64,000 nucleotides of DNA. Source: Butyrivibrio sp. INlla18 (GTDB lineage: Bacteria; Bacillota; Clostridia; Lachnospirales; Lachnospiraceae). The notes beneath the pieces are model-generated. The model saw only the letters and a list, made by a program, of their open reading frames with translations, ran no database searches and was not told the origin of the DNA. This document shows, one piece after another, positions 26,383-35,923 of the stretch. Numbering within the stretch: the stretch's first letter is position 1; each line of letters starts with the position of its first letter. The stretch covers positions 1-64,000 of the forward strand of contig NZ_FMXK01000008.1 in NCBI RefSeq assembly GCF_900103635.1, written 5' to 3'. A program made the translations under genes and the position numbers.

Positions 26383-28314
26383 ATGGAGAAAACTATAAAG
26401 CTTACAACAGCTCAAGCGCTGGTTAAGTTTCTTGACCAGCAGTATGTTTCCTTTGATGGTAAGGAGACAAAGTTTGTAGAGGGGATATTTACAATCTTTG
26501 GCCATGGTATCGCTGTAGGACTTGGGGAAGCCCTAGACAGTGATCCAGGAAAGCTCAAGGTCTTTCAGGGTAGAAATGAGCAGGGTATGTGTCACACCGC
26601 CTGTGCATTTGCCAAGCAACATAACCGCAGAAAGATCATCGCTTGTTCATCTAGTGTAGGTCCAGGCGCCGCCAATATGGTAACAGCCTGCGCAGATGCC
26701 ACAGTCAATCATATTCCACTTTTAGTATTTCCAGCAGACACATTTGCATCAAGACAGCCAGATCCTGTTCTTCAGCAGCTCGAAGTAGAGGGCTCGCTGG
26801 CAGTTACAACAAATGATGCTTTTAAACCAGTCTGCAAATATTGGGACAGAATAAACAGACCTGAGCAGCTCATGACAGCAATGATAAGCGCAATGAGAGT
26901 TTTGACGGATCCAGCAGAAACAGGTGCAGTCTGCATTTCTCTTCCACAGGATATCGAAGGCGAGGCCTATGACTATCCAGAGTACTTCTTTAAAAAGAGA
27001 GTTCACAAGATCGTTCGTCAGGCAGCTGCTTCAGAAGAAATTGCAGATATTGTCTTAAAGATCTCAAAGGCCAAAAAGCCACTTGTTATAGTTGGCGGAG
27101 GAGCTAAATACTCAGAGGCAGGCGAGACAATAGAGAAGTTCTGCAGCTCTTTTAACATCCCGTTTGGTGAGACTCAGTCAGGAAAGAGTGCTTGCAAGTC
27201 ATCAGATCCAATGTGCCTAGGAGGAATCGGTGTAACAGGAACATCTGCAGCAAATCAGATTGCCAAAAAAGCAGACCTTATCATTGCCCTTGGCACAAGG
27301 CTTTCTGACTTTACGACAGGTTCAAAGAGGCAGTTTAAGCCAGGTGTTTCAGTAGTGACAATAAATGCAAACCGCTTTGATGCATACAAGATGGACGCTA
27401 CAAAGGCAGTAGGTGACTTGAAAGAGACACTGACACTTGTAACAGCAGAGCTTAAGAAAAAGAAATATAAGAGTGCCTATAAGGATGAGATAAAGACCGC
27501 AAAGCAGAAGTGGTCAAAGGAGATGGATAAGCTTGCAGGCATCGTTTACACAGGCGATAAGTTTAAGCCAATGATCGAAGCCAGAGATCCTAGAACTCTT
27601 CCTGAGTTCCACAAATTGACCGGTGCCACATTGACGCAGACAGCTGCAATAGCGACAGTTAGAAGAAACATCGATGCAAACGCAAACATTGTAACAGCTG
27701 GCGGATCACTTCCAAGCGACCTTCAGAGAATGTGGACTACTGATGAAAGATACGCTTACCACGCAGAGTATGGCTACTCATGTATGGGATACGAGGTTGC
27801 AGGAGCTCTTGGAGTCAAGATGGCTGAGCCAAAGAAGGAAGTCTATACATTCCTTGGGGATGGAAGTTTCCTAATGCTCCACAGCGAGATAGCTACAGCA
27901 ATGCAGGAAAAAGCCAAGATCAATATCTTAGTATTTGATAACTGCGGTTTTGGATGTATCAATAATCTTGAGATGACCCATGGCATAGGCTCAATGGCAA
28001 CTGAGTTTAGATACAGAGACAAAAACGGAAAGCTCTCAGGAGACCTTATTCCTATCGATTATGCAATGATCGGCAATGGCTATGGACTTAAGACCTACAC
28101 AGTCAGAACTGTAGAAGAGCTTGAAGCAGCCCTTAAGGATTCCAAGAAGCAGAAGGTTTCAACGCTTATCGACCTCAAGGTAATGCCAAAGACCATGACA
28201 GATGGTTATGATTCATGGTGGGATGTTGGCCTTGCAGCAGTATCAACTAGTAAGAGCGTAAGGGCTTGCCGCAAAGAAGTTGAAGAAGGCAGATCAGAAG
28301 CTCGTAAGTACTAA
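26383..28314 (+). CDS. iolD: 3D-(3,5/4)-trihydroxycyclohexane-1,2-dione hydrolase
   Basis: Thiamine-diphosphate enzyme of 643 residues that opens the ring of the diketo-inositol intermediate. It shows [13 protein letters not shown] near the N-terminus, the acetolactate-synthase-like [19 protein letters not shown], and the ThDP/Mg motif beginning [15 protein letters not shown] (about 487-501) that ends with the NCGFGCINN stretch. The length and motifs match IolD and not acetohydroxyacid synthase. GGAGAAGG precedes the ATG. It heads iolD-iolB-iolE, downstream of the motif and hairpin. Confidence 0.96.
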   Translation: MEKTIKLTTAQALVKFLDQQYVSFDGKETKFVEGIFTIFGHGIAVGLGEALDSDPGKLKVFQGRNEQGMCHTACAFAKQHNRRKIIACSSSVGPGAANMVTACADATVNHIPLLVFPADTFASRQPDPVLQQLEVEGSLAVTTNDAFKPVCKYWDRINRPEQLMTAMISAMRVLTDPAETGAVCISLPQDIEGEAYDYPEYFFKKRVHKIVRQAAASEEIADIVLKISKAKKPLVIVGGGAKYSEAGETIEKFCSSFNIPFGETQSGKSACKSSDPMCLGGIGVTGTSAANQIAKKADLIIALGTRLSDFTTGSKRQFKPGVSVVTINANRFDAYKMDATKAVGDLKETLTLVTAELKKKKYKSAYKDEIKTAKQKWSKEMDKLAGIVYTGDKFKPMIEARDPRTLPEFHKLTGATLTQTAAIATVRRNIDANANIVTAGGSLPSDLQRMWTTDERYAYHAEYGYSCMGYEVAGALGVKMAEPKKEVYTFLGDGSFLMLHSEIATAMQEKAKINILVFDNCGFGCINNLEMTHGIGSMATEFRYRDKNGKLSGDLIPIDYAMIGNGYGLKTYTVRTVEELEAALKDSKKQKVSTLIDLKVMPKTMTDGYDSWWDVGLAAVSTSKSVRACRKEVEEGRSEARKY

Positions 28315-28342
28315 TAAATCTTTTTTAGAGAAGGGGACAGAT

Positions 28343-29122
28343 ATGGGAAAGGTTTTTGGTTATCCAGAGTTTGATGATAAGGGCGAAAAGATCCTAACAA
28401 CTTATGATAACGACTATAAAGACATGATGATGGACATCAGAGTATTTCGTATGTCTAAGGGCCAGGTAAAAGAATTTGTGAAACCTAAAGAGGAGATGGC
28501 AGTTCTTTTGCTAAAAGGAAAACTTAAATATTCCTGGAATGGTCAGGAAAAGGAAGTGTACAGAAAGGACGTCTTCACAGATGGCCTCTATGCACTTCAT
28601 GTTTGCAAAAACACTAGGGTTACGGTTACAGCAGAGAGCGACGCAGAGATTCTTGTTCAGTGCACTGACAATGAAAGAGAATTTGATGCTAAGTTTTATG
28701 ATCCTGAGAACACACCATGGATCTACTCTTGCAAGGACAAGTTCGGGGGAACTGCAAAAAGAAGAGTAAGCACAGCCTTTGACTATGAGACAGCGCCTTA
28801 CTCAAACATGGTCCTTGGAGAAGTGTTAAATGATCCAGGAAACTGGTCAGGATACATACCACACACTCATCCACAGCCAGAGACTTATTATTTCCTATTT
28901 GATAGACCGGAGGGGTTCGGGGCAAGCTTTGTAGGAGATGAGGTCTTCAAGAGCGTTGATGGTAGCTTTTCAGCAATTCCAGGTGGAAAGATGCATCCAC
29001 AGTCCTGTGCACCAGGATTTCAGATGTATACCTGTTGGATGATCAGGCATCTGCCAGGCAATCCATGGACCGACAGAATTGATGATGAGCGTTATACATG
29101 GCTGTACGACTACAAGGGGTAA
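28343..29122 (+). CDS. iolB: 5-deoxy-glucuronate isomerase
   Basis: A 259-residue bicupin that converts 5-deoxy-glucuronate to 2-deoxy-5-keto-gluconate, the substrate of IolC. YIPHTHPQPETYYFLFDRPEGFG near residues 172-194 holds the His/Glu metal site, and MHPQSCAPGFQMYTCWMIRHL is typical of IolB. The start is ATG 28343 with GAAGGGGA upstream; a frame from 28280 would overlap iolD without a comparable site. It lies 28 nt after iolD. Confidence 0.95.
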   Translation: MGKVFGYPEFDDKGEKILTTYDNDYKDMMMDIRVFRMSKGQVKEFVKPKEEMAVLLLKGKLKYSWNGQEKEVYRKDVFTDGLYALHVCKNTRVTVTAESDAEILVQCTDNEREFDAKFYDPENTPWIYSCKDKFGGTAKRRVSTAFDYETAPYSNMVLGEVLNDPGNWSGYIPHTHPQPETYYFLFDRPEGFGASFVGDEVFKSVDGSFSAIPGGKMHPQSCAPGFQMYTCWMIRHLPGNPWTDRIDDERYTWLYDYKG

Positions 29123-29152
29123 GACTATATTGACAACAAAGGGGAGAAGGTA

Positions 29153-30049
29153 ATGTTAGATAGTAAGAAGGTATCACTTGGCATTGCGCCTATTGGTTGG
29201 ACCAATGACGACATGCCAGATCTGGGAAAAGAAAACACATTTCAGCAGTGCATCAGCGAGATGGCACTTGCAGGCTTTAAGGGCTGCGAAGTAGGAAGCA
29301 AGTATCCAAAGGATGCAGAAGAACTGAAGAAGGCGCTTGATCTTAGGGGGATTCAGGTGTGCAATCAATGGTTCTCCTCATTTCTTTTAACAAAGCCATA
29401 TGAAGAGGTGAAAAAAGAGTTCGTGGCTCAGCTTAATTTCCTGAAGGCTCTCGGAGCTAAGGTAATAGGTGCTTCAGAGCAGAGCTATTCTACTCAGGGC
29501 AAATTAGACCAGCCAATATTTGAAGGCAAATATGTCATGAATGATGAAGAGTGGGACAGACTTGTAGATGGACTCAACCGTCTCGGCAAGGTTGCCAAGG
29601 ATAACGGCATGATCCTCACATATCATCACCACATGGGTACTGTAGTGCAGACAGAAGAAGAGATTGATAGATTCATGGACATGGTAGATCCAGACCTTGT
29701 CTATCTCTTGTTCGATTCAGGACATCTGTCATTTGCAGGAATCGACCCAGAGCCAATTCTTGCCAAGTTCGCAAAGCGTGTGAAACATGTGCACTTAAAA
29801 GACATTAGAACAGCCAAAGTTAATGAGGCAAGAGAGAATAAGTGGAGTTTTCTAAAAGGTGTACGAGAGGGAGTATTTACCGTACCTGGAGATGGTGACG
29901 TGAATTTTGCTCCACTATTCAGAATATTGGAAGCAACGAATTACGAAGGTTGGGTAGTTGTTGAGGCAGAGCAAGACCCAGCTAAAGCAAACCCATTTGA
30001 ATACGCATTGAAAGCAAGAAAATATATTAGTGAAAAAACAGGACTATAA
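29153..30049 (+). CDS. iolE: inosose dehydratase
   Basis: A 298-residue TIM-barrel enzyme of the xylose-isomerase-like superfamily that dehydrates 2-keto-myo-inositol. SLGIAPIGWTNDDMPDLG at the N-terminus is a strong IolE signature. YHHHMGTVVQTEEEID, LLFDSGHLSFAG and VKHVHLKDIR supply the metal ligands, and VVVEAEQDPAKANP closes the barrel. GGGGAGAAGG lies close before the ATG. It lies 30 nt after iolB and is followed by a long palindromic element. Confidence 0.96.
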   Translation: MLDSKKVSLGIAPIGWTNDDMPDLGKENTFQQCISEMALAGFKGCEVGSKYPKDAEELKKALDLRGIQVCNQWFSSFLLTKPYEEVKKEFVAQLNFLKALGAKVIGASEQSYSTQGKLDQPIFEGKYVMNDEEWDRLVDGLNRLGKVAKDNGMILTYHHHMGTVVQTEEEIDRFMDMVDPDLVYLLFDSGHLSFAGIDPEPILAKFAKRVKHVHLKDIRTAKVNEARENKWSFLKGVREGVFTVPGDGDVNFAPLFRILEATNYEGWVVVEAEQDPAKANPFEYALKARKYISEKTGL

Positions 30050-30130
30050 ATTGTAGGGGATTTAGTAGAAAACGTAGGGTTAGATATTTAGAAATAGTAA
30101 GAAATATTTACATTTTATGAAATTTAATAA

Positions 30131-30315
30131 TGACAGAAGTATGAGGTGAGGATAGGAACTGCCAAAAGTAATAAGCAACTTTGAGAGCCTTTGTGCTCGT
30201 CGGTACTTATGCCGTGTTTTTTGCGGCATTAGTACCGCTACGAAGCACAACGGAGCGGAAGCGTCCTCAAAGTGATTATTATTTTTGCAGTTAATATCCT
30301 CCCCATACTTCGTCA
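30131..30315. repeat. 185-bp imperfect palindromic element (MITE-like or structured RNA)
   Basis: The 294-base gap between iolE and iolG is dominated by one long inverted repeat. The outer arm TGACAGAAGTATGAGG pairs with the end CCCCATACTTCGTCA; inner blocks AACTGC/GCAGTT, CTTTGAG/CTCAAAG and TTGTGCT/AGCACAA follow; the tip is CGGTACTTATGCCG against CGGCATTAGTACCG around TGTTTTTTG. No open frame is present. It could be a small non-autonomous transposable element or a transcribed structure inside the iol operon. Bases 30050-30130 hold nothing recognisable. Confidence 0.7.
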
Positions 30316-30343
30316 GGTATCAAAAACGTAAAGGGGAAAATAT

Positions 30344-31354
30344 ATGGTTACAGTAGGAATAATTGGGGCAGGTAGAATTGGAAAGGTACATGTACAGAGT
30401 ATTACTAATAATGTACCTGGTGCAAAGATCAAGACACTGGCAGATCCATTTATGAATGATGAAACTGCTAAGTGGGCAGAAGGCATGGGAATAGAGAAGA
30501 TAACAAAAGATTATAAGGACATCATTAATGACCCTGAGATCCATGCGGTACTCATCTGCTCATCAACAGATACTCATGCACCTATTTCTATAGAAGCAAT
30601 AAACGCTGGAAAGCATGTCTTTTGCGAAAAGCCAATTGATCATGACGTAAGCAAGATTCATGAAGTCATTGATGCATTAAAGGGCAAGAACCTCAAATAT
30701 CAGGTAGGCTTCAACAGAAGATTTGACCACAATTTCAGGGCTGTGCAGGCAGCAGTTGCAGCTGGCAAAGTCGGAGATCCTCAGATCATCAAGATCACAT
30801 CAAGAGATCCAGAGCCACCTTCACCAGCATATGTTGCAGTATCTGGCGGAATGTTCATGGATATGACAATTCATGATTTTGACATGGCTAGATTCCTTGC
30901 TGGTTGCGATGCAGAAGAAGTTTATGTTCAGTCAGCAGTTTTGGTGGATCCAGAGATTGGCAAGGCTGGAGATGTGGACACTGCGGTGATCACTATCAAG
31001 ATGAAAAACGGTGCGCTTGTAGTGATCGATAACTGCAGAAAGTCAGTATACGGCTATGATCAGAGAGCAGAAGTGTTCGGTTCAAAGGGAATGGCAGCTA
31101 TCACTAATGATGCCCAGTCAAATGTGACTGTATCAAATCAGGATGGAGTAACAGGAGAGAAGCCTCTTTTCTTCTTCCTTGAGAGGTACATGCAGGCATA
31201 TTCAGATGAGATCAAGTCCTTTATCGAGGCAGTTGAGAATGACACAGATACAGCGGTTGGCATTGAAGATGGTCTTAAGCCAGTACTCATGGCAATGGCA
31301 GCAAATCTTTCTGTAAAAGAACATAGACCTGTAAAGCTTTCAGAGGTCGAGTAA
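30344..31354 (+). CDS. iolG: inositol 2-dehydrogenase family oxidoreductase
   Basis: A 336-residue Gfo/Idh/MocA oxidoreductase that oxidises myo-inositol, or a close relative, to 2-keto-inositol with NAD. VGIIGAGRIGKVHVQSI is the Rossmann motif. The family signature HVFCEKPIDHDVSKI (about 90-104) holds the EKP lysine, and MDMTIHDFDMARFL carries the catalytic Asp/His. The context with iolB, C, D and E supports IolG, although scyllo-inositol dehydrogenase is possible. AAGGGG lies 7 nt before the ATG. It is separated from iolE by the palindromic element and lies 14 nt before the alcohol dehydrogenase. Confidence 0.9.
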   Translation: MVTVGIIGAGRIGKVHVQSITNNVPGAKIKTLADPFMNDETAKWAEGMGIEKITKDYKDIINDPEIHAVLICSSTDTHAPISIEAINAGKHVFCEKPIDHDVSKIHEVIDALKGKNLKYQVGFNRRFDHNFRAVQAAVAAGKVGDPQIIKITSRDPEPPSPAYVAVSGGMFMDMTIHDFDMARFLAGCDAEEVYVQSAVLVDPEIGKAGDVDTAVITIKMKNGALVVIDNCRKSVYGYDQRAEVFGSKGMAAITNDAQSNVTVSNQDGVTGEKPLFFFLERYMQAYSDEIKSFIEAVENDTDTAVGIEDGLKPVLMAMAANLSVKEHRPVKLSEVE

Positions 31355-31368
31355 GGGGGAAGTAACTA

Positions 31369-32523
31369 ATGGCTAAAGAGTTTATTGTTCCGGGAAAGAT
31401 AGTTACTGGAAAAGGAAGCATAAAGGAAGTCGGATCATACGTAGATGGTTTTGGTAAAAAAGCTCTCATAGTATGCGATCAGATAACAGAAAAACTTGGC
31501 AAAGTAAAGATCATCACAGATGCACTAAATAAAAAAGGTATTTCTTTTGCAATATATGATGATTTCTTGGGGGAGCCAACTAATGTGATGATAGAGGATG
31601 CTCTGTCGATCTACAGAAACGAGGCTTGCGATTTTCTTGTGGGAATAGGCGGTGGAAGCGCCCTTGATATAATGAAGGCAGTTGCGGCAATGGATGCCAA
31701 CACCGGCAAGATATCAGATTATATGGGAAAAGAAATATCTGGCATAAGAGCCAAGATGGTAGCAATCCCAACAACAGCAGGAACAGGCTCAGAGGCTACA
31801 CAGTTTACCATTATTTCTGATGTGGATACAGGTGTGAAGATGCTTTTAAAGGGTGCTCAGCTTATGCCAGATGTTGCAATTATTGACCCAGAGCTGACAA
31901 TGACACTTCCTCCAAAGATGACAGCGTCAACAGGTCTTGATGCCCTTACTCATGCGGTTGAAGCGTATACATCGAGGAAGGCTCAGCCACTTACAGACAC
32001 CTTGGCAATATCTGCAATAAGAAGGATATTCCATTATCTACCTCTTGCATATCATGACAATGGAAGCGATGTGGCTAGAACACAGATGTCTATAGCTGCT
32101 TTGGAGGCTGGAATGGCCTTTAACAATTCAAGTGTAACACTGGTTCATGGGATGAGCCGCCCTATCGGAGCTCTTTTCCACGTGCCACATGGAATCTCTA
32201 ATGCAATGCTCCTTAGTGTGTGCCTTGAGTATGCCAAAGAGGGAGCCAAGGACAGATTTGCTGATATGGCAAGAGCAATAGGGGCAGCAACTGATGAAGA
32301 TTCAGATGAACAGGCATCAGATAACTTTATGGTTGAGATCAAAAAAATCTGCAATGTTTGTCACATACCAACACTTGAGGGATATGGCATAAATCGTGAT
32401 GAATTCTATGCTCAGATCGATAAAATGGCCGAAGATGCAATGGTAAGCGGAAGCCCATCTAACACAGTAAGAGAGCTAGACGTGGAAGTGTTAAAAGACC
32501 TGTATCGCAAATTATACAAGTGA
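31369..32523 (+). CDS. iron-containing alcohol dehydrogenase
   Basis: A 384-residue group III alcohol dehydrogenase. GIGGGSALDIMKAVA near 94-108 binds NAD(P), PTTAGTGSEATQF near 138 is the family signature, and the metal ligands come from DPELTMT, THAVEAYTS, HGMSRPIGALFHVPHGISNA. It reduces or oxidises short-chain aldehydes or alcohols. Next to inositol genes it may dispose of malonate-semialdehyde or acetaldehyde-type products or regenerate NAD; that is inference. It is cotranscribed with iolG (14-nt gap). Confidence 0.88.
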   Translation: MAKEFIVPGKIVTGKGSIKEVGSYVDGFGKKALIVCDQITEKLGKVKIITDALNKKGISFAIYDDFLGEPTNVMIEDALSIYRNEACDFLVGIGGGSALDIMKAVAAMDANTGKISDYMGKEISGIRAKMVAIPTTAGTGSEATQFTIISDVDTGVKMLLKGAQLMPDVAIIDPELTMTLPPKMTASTGLDALTHAVEAYTSRKAQPLTDTLAISAIRRIFHYLPLAYHDNGSDVARTQMSIAALEAGMAFNNSSVTLVHGMSRPIGALFHVPHGISNAMLLSVCLEYAKEGAKDRFADMARAIGAATDEDSDEQASDNFMVEIKKICNVCHIPTLEGYGINRDEFYAQIDKMAEDAMVSGSPSNTVRELDVEVLKDLYRKLYK

Positions 32524-32534
32524 AAATAATTAAA

Positions 32535-32551
32535 ATGACAAAAAATGCAAT
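32535..32551 (+). promoter_or_regulatory. shared regulatory motif, copy C
   Basis: ATGACAAAAAATGCAAT at 32535-32551 is identical over its full length to copy B. A second CAAAAAA core lies 29 bp downstream. It stands in the 130-base gap before the family-5 substrate-binding protein gene. No convincing -35/-10 pair was found. The leader hairpin seen with copies A and B is absent. Confidence 0.55.
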
Positions 32552-32653
32552 GTTTTTTAAAAATAAGCAAAAAATTTAAGCTATTTTACCTTACTACGGT
32601 CTGATAATATGTTAATATCATAATGTATTGGTGAATTACCAAAGGAGGAACTT

Positions 32654-34729
32654 ATGAGAAAGAAGAATTCTAGATTAATGTCTATGGTTCTTGTAGCAGC
32701 AACATCTATGACGATGTTAGCAGGTTGTGGCGGAGCAGCTACTCCTAATGAAACTGGGGTAGACAATAACACAACAACAGAACAGGCAGGAACAGAGGCT
32801 ACAACAGAAGAAGTATCACAGGTAGAAGTTAACCTTGGGAGCTATTCAGAAGCTCCAATGCTTGCTGAGCAGGTATCAGCAGGAACACTTCCAGCAGTTG
32901 AGGAGAGAATTCCAGACGCTGATAACGTTTTTGTTGAAACTGTAGATGCAACTGGTGCACACCTTGAAATCGGTAATTATGGTGGGGTTATCAATCTTGC
33001 AGGTGCTGGCGGCGGATGGGGATTATCCAGACCAACACTTGAGTCTATTATCCGTTACAACACAGACGGATCTTATTATCCAAACGTAATCAAGGCTTTC
33101 GATCACAACGATGACTACACAGAGTGGACATTCCACTTAAGAGAAGGCATGAAGTGGTCAGATGGTGAGCCTTTCACAGCAGATGACATTACATTCTGGT
33201 ACTATATGTGCCACCTTTCAAACTTTGATAGCAAGAAGAGCGGATGGCCAGCTCTCAAAGAAGAAGTTAATGGCGAAGATGCTTGGGCAAAGCTTACAAA
33301 GGTTGATGATTACACAGTAACATGGACATTTGTAAATCCTAAGTATCCAGCAGACTTCATCGAGAACGGTGATTTCAAATGGTGCTGGGCTCCAGCTCAT
33401 TACTTAAGCGATCTTATTCCTGATTCAGAGGATTTCCCTTATGTAGAGAATGAGTATTGGCAGTCAACAGGTCTTTCTGAAGAGGAAGTACTTGCAAACG
33501 CTCAGAAAAAGGGCATCGATGCAGCAACAGTTAAGGATCTTGGTAAGGCAGTTTCTTACAACTTCTGGAACACATCAGGACTTCCAACACTTAACTCTTT
33601 CGTTCTTTCAACTGTTCCTGGCAACAGCTCAAAAGACGATACACTTTGCATCATGGATCGTAACCCATACTTCTGGAAAGTCGATGCAGCAGGCAATCAG
33701 CTTCCTTATGTTGATGCACTTCACTTCAACACAACTTCAGAAGAGGGACAGGATCTTCTTATGTTCCGTTCAGGCGAGATTGATATCATCACAATCGCTA
33801 TGAAGGACATTTCAGCAACACTTGGTGATCTTGGCGATGCTGCTGAGCTTCGTGAGTGGGGCACAACAAACTGGGGTAGTTACCAGATCACATTTAACTA
33901 CACAAACACAGATGAGAACTATGCAACACTTTTTGCTAACCCAGATTTCCGTGAGGCAATGTCAATCTGCGTAGATAGAAACCAGGTATCAGAACTTCTT
34001 TCAGACGGATTCCTTGAGCCAGGTCAGGCAGCTCCAGCTGAAGGCAACATCGGATACGATGAAGAGTGGGCAACAAAGTGGACAGAGTATGATGTAGACA
34101 AGGCTAAGAGCCTTCTTGAAGGATGTGGACTTGTAATGGGATCAGACGGATTCTACGATTTCGCAGATGGATCAGACCTCATGCTTACATTCCTTGCATA
34201 TGACGGCGGTGCTGATGAATCATATCCAGTATTCGAGCAGTACTACAAAGCAGTTGGTATCAACTGTGCACTCAAGAACCTTGAAGTAGCAGCATTTGAT
34301 GAGCAGATCGATAACAATGACTGGGTTGCAGTAATGGGACCTCACACAGCTATCGGTGGTGCTTCACTTAAGGATAGAGCAGCTCCATTCGTACCTATCG
34401 CTCAGTCATCAGAGTGGTATGGTGAGTATGGTACATACTACCAGACAAAGGGCGCTCAGGGTGTTGAGCCTACAGGCAACATGGCAAAGCTTGTTGAGAT
34501 CTATGACAAGTGGCGTTCAACATCTGATGAAGCAGAAAGAGATGCTTATCAGGAACAGATCTACCAGATCCACAAGGATAACCTCTGGTCAATTGGTTAT
34601 CTTAAGGCAGAAAACTCATATGAGCTCATTAACTCAAAGATCAAGAACTATGCAGATAACCTTGTATGGGCTGACTGCTATCAGTACGCTAACATGACTC
34701 ACTATGAGGTACTTTTCAAAGCTGAGTAA
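32654..34729 (+). CDS. ABC transporter substrate-binding lipoprotein, family 5 (OppA-like)
   Basis: A 691-residue extracytoplasmic binding protein. The N-terminus KKNSRLMSMVLVAATSMTML ends in the lipobox LAGC, so it should be lipid-anchored outside the membrane. After a Thr/Glu-rich linker to about residue 60, the family-5 pattern follows: DYTEWTFHLREGMKWSDGEPFTADD near 155 and later DRNQVSEL. The four genes after it are the matching permeases and ATPases. The family imports peptides, but in sugar-use islands members often carry oligosaccharides; which applies is open. AGGAGGAAC precedes the ATG. Codon bias suggests high expression. Confidence 0.93.
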   Translation: MRKKNSRLMSMVLVAATSMTMLAGCGGAATPNETGVDNNTTTEQAGTEATTEEVSQVEVNLGSYSEAPMLAEQVSAGTLPAVEERIPDADNVFVETVDATGAHLEIGNYGGVINLAGAGGGWGLSRPTLESIIRYNTDGSYYPNVIKAFDHNDDYTEWTFHLREGMKWSDGEPFTADDITFWYYMCHLSNFDSKKSGWPALKEEVNGEDAWAKLTKVDDYTVTWTFVNPKYPADFIENGDFKWCWAPAHYLSDLIPDSEDFPYVENEYWQSTGLSEEEVLANAQKKGIDAATVKDLGKAVSYNFWNTSGLPTLNSFVLSTVPGNSSKDDTLCIMDRNPYFWKVDAAGNQLPYVDALHFNTTSEEGQDLLMFRSGEIDIITIAMKDISATLGDLGDAAELREWGTTNWGSYQITFNYTNTDENYATLFANPDFREAMSICVDRNQVSELLSDGFLEPGQAAPAEGNIGYDEEWATKWTEYDVDKAKSLLEGCGLVMGSDGFYDFADGSDLMLTFLAYDGGADESYPVFEQYYKAVGINCALKNLEVAAFDEQIDNNDWVAVMGPHTAIGGASLKDRAAPFVPIAQSSEWYGEYGTYYQTKGAQGVEPTGNMAKLVEIYDKWRSTSDEAERDAYQEQIYQIHKDNLWSIGYLKAENSYELINSKIKNYADNLVWADCYQYANMTHYEVLFKAE

Positions 34730-34762
34730 TATTATCAACACTAATTGAATTGGTAAATATTT

Positions 34763-34804
34763 CCGGGGGCGCGAAAGGTTTTTAAAAACGCCCTCGGATT
34801 TTTT
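34763..34804 (+). terminator. attenuating terminator after the binding-protein gene
   Basis: CCGGGGGCG (34763-34771) pairs with CGCCCTCGG (34789-34797), followed by ATTTTTTG. It lies between the binding-protein gene and the permease genes, so partial read-through would give excess binding protein over transporter. Confidence 0.75.
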
Positions 34805-34834
34805 GAGAAAGGGACAGTTCTGATGGAGGAAAAA

Positions 34835-35923
34835 ATGGCTAAAAAGAGCTTTGTTGGTAATCTGAAGGCCTTTTTTGAGAAAGACCTTGTTCAGTACATC
34901 GTTAAGCGTGTACTCATGTTTATTCCTACATTGCTTCTTATTTCAATTCTTGTTTTCTTCGTTATACAGCTTCCTCCGGGAGACTATGTATCAGCACATA
35001 TTGCGGCTCTGGCCACAGAAGGTGAGCTGGTTGACGCAGATTACGCAGCATCAATGAGAGAAGACTATGGTCTTGATCTGCCAGTATGGCAGCAGTATAT
35101 CAAATGGGTAAAAGATATTATCTGGACACCATCTGATACACCTTATTACAGACTTTATCACTCACACCACAACTGGAAGTATTCATTTGCTTATGGTCGT
35201 GATGTTTGGAGCGTAGTAAACGACAGATTAGGATTAACTATTGGCGTAACTTTCATTATTATGTTGTTCCAGTATCTGGTATCAATACCTATAGCAGTAT
35301 ACGCCAGCACCCATCAGTATTCGGTGGGCGATTACATATCGGCCATCATAGGATTCTTGGGTACGGCTATTCCTAACTTTATTTTGGCTATTGTACTTAT
35401 GTATTTATCTTATAGATGGACAGGCAACGCTAACGTAGGTCTGTTCACACAGGAAATGCTCAAGAACGGTGTTCACCTTTACAACTTCGGCGATTTCATG
35501 AAGAGAATGATCATTCCTATCGTCGTAATCGGTACAAGTGGAACTTGCGGTATAATCCGTTCAGTTAGAGCACAGATGCTTGATGAAGTTGCTAGACAGT
35601 ACACACTTACAGCAAGAGCAAAGGGTGTACCAGAAGGCAAGATCATCATGAAGTACTGCTTCAGAGCAGCTATCAACCCAACTGTTTCAGGTCTTGGCGG
35701 AGTATTATCAAGTCTTTTCTCTGGTTCAACTGTAACAGCTATGGTATTAAACATGCAGATTCAGGGACCTGTACTTTACAAGGCACTTCAGTCTCAGGAC
35801 ATGTACCTTGCAGGTGCTATTGTTATGATCCAGGCAGTTCTGGTCGTAATCGGCGTACTTTTATCAGATATTGCACTTGCTTTCCTTGATCCAAGAATTC
35901 GTTATTCAGGAGGTAACAGATAA
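34835..35923 (+). CDS. ABC transporter permease (OppB/DppB type)
   Basis: Inner-membrane permease of 362 residues with about six membrane segments. The first is IVKRVLMFIPTLLLISILVF. The binding-protein-dependent transport loop appears as the EVARQYTLTARAKGVPEGKII segment, which contacts the ATPase. QYIVKRVLM at the N-terminus is typical for OppB. The start is ambiguous: ATG 34835 has GGAGGA 4 nt upstream, while ATG 34823 has AAGGGA 8 nt upstream and would add four residues. It overlaps the next permease by 1 nt. Confidence 0.92.
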   Translation: MAKKSFVGNLKAFFEKDLVQYIVKRVLMFIPTLLLISILVFFVIQLPPGDYVSAHIAALATEGELVDADYAASMREDYGLDLPVWQQYIKWVKDIIWTPSDTPYYRLYHSHHNWKYSFAYGRDVWSVVNDRLGLTIGVTFIIMLFQYLVSIPIAVYASTHQYSVGDYISAIIGFLGTAIPNFILAIVLMYLSYRWTGNANVGLFTQEMLKNGVHLYNFGDFMKRMIIPIVVIGTSGTCGIIRSVRAQMLDEVARQYTLTARAKGVPEGKIIMKYCFRAAINPTVSGLGGVLSSLFSGSTVTAMVLNMQIQGPVLYKALQSQDMYLAGAIVMIQAVLVVIGVLLSDIALAFLDPRIRYSGGNR

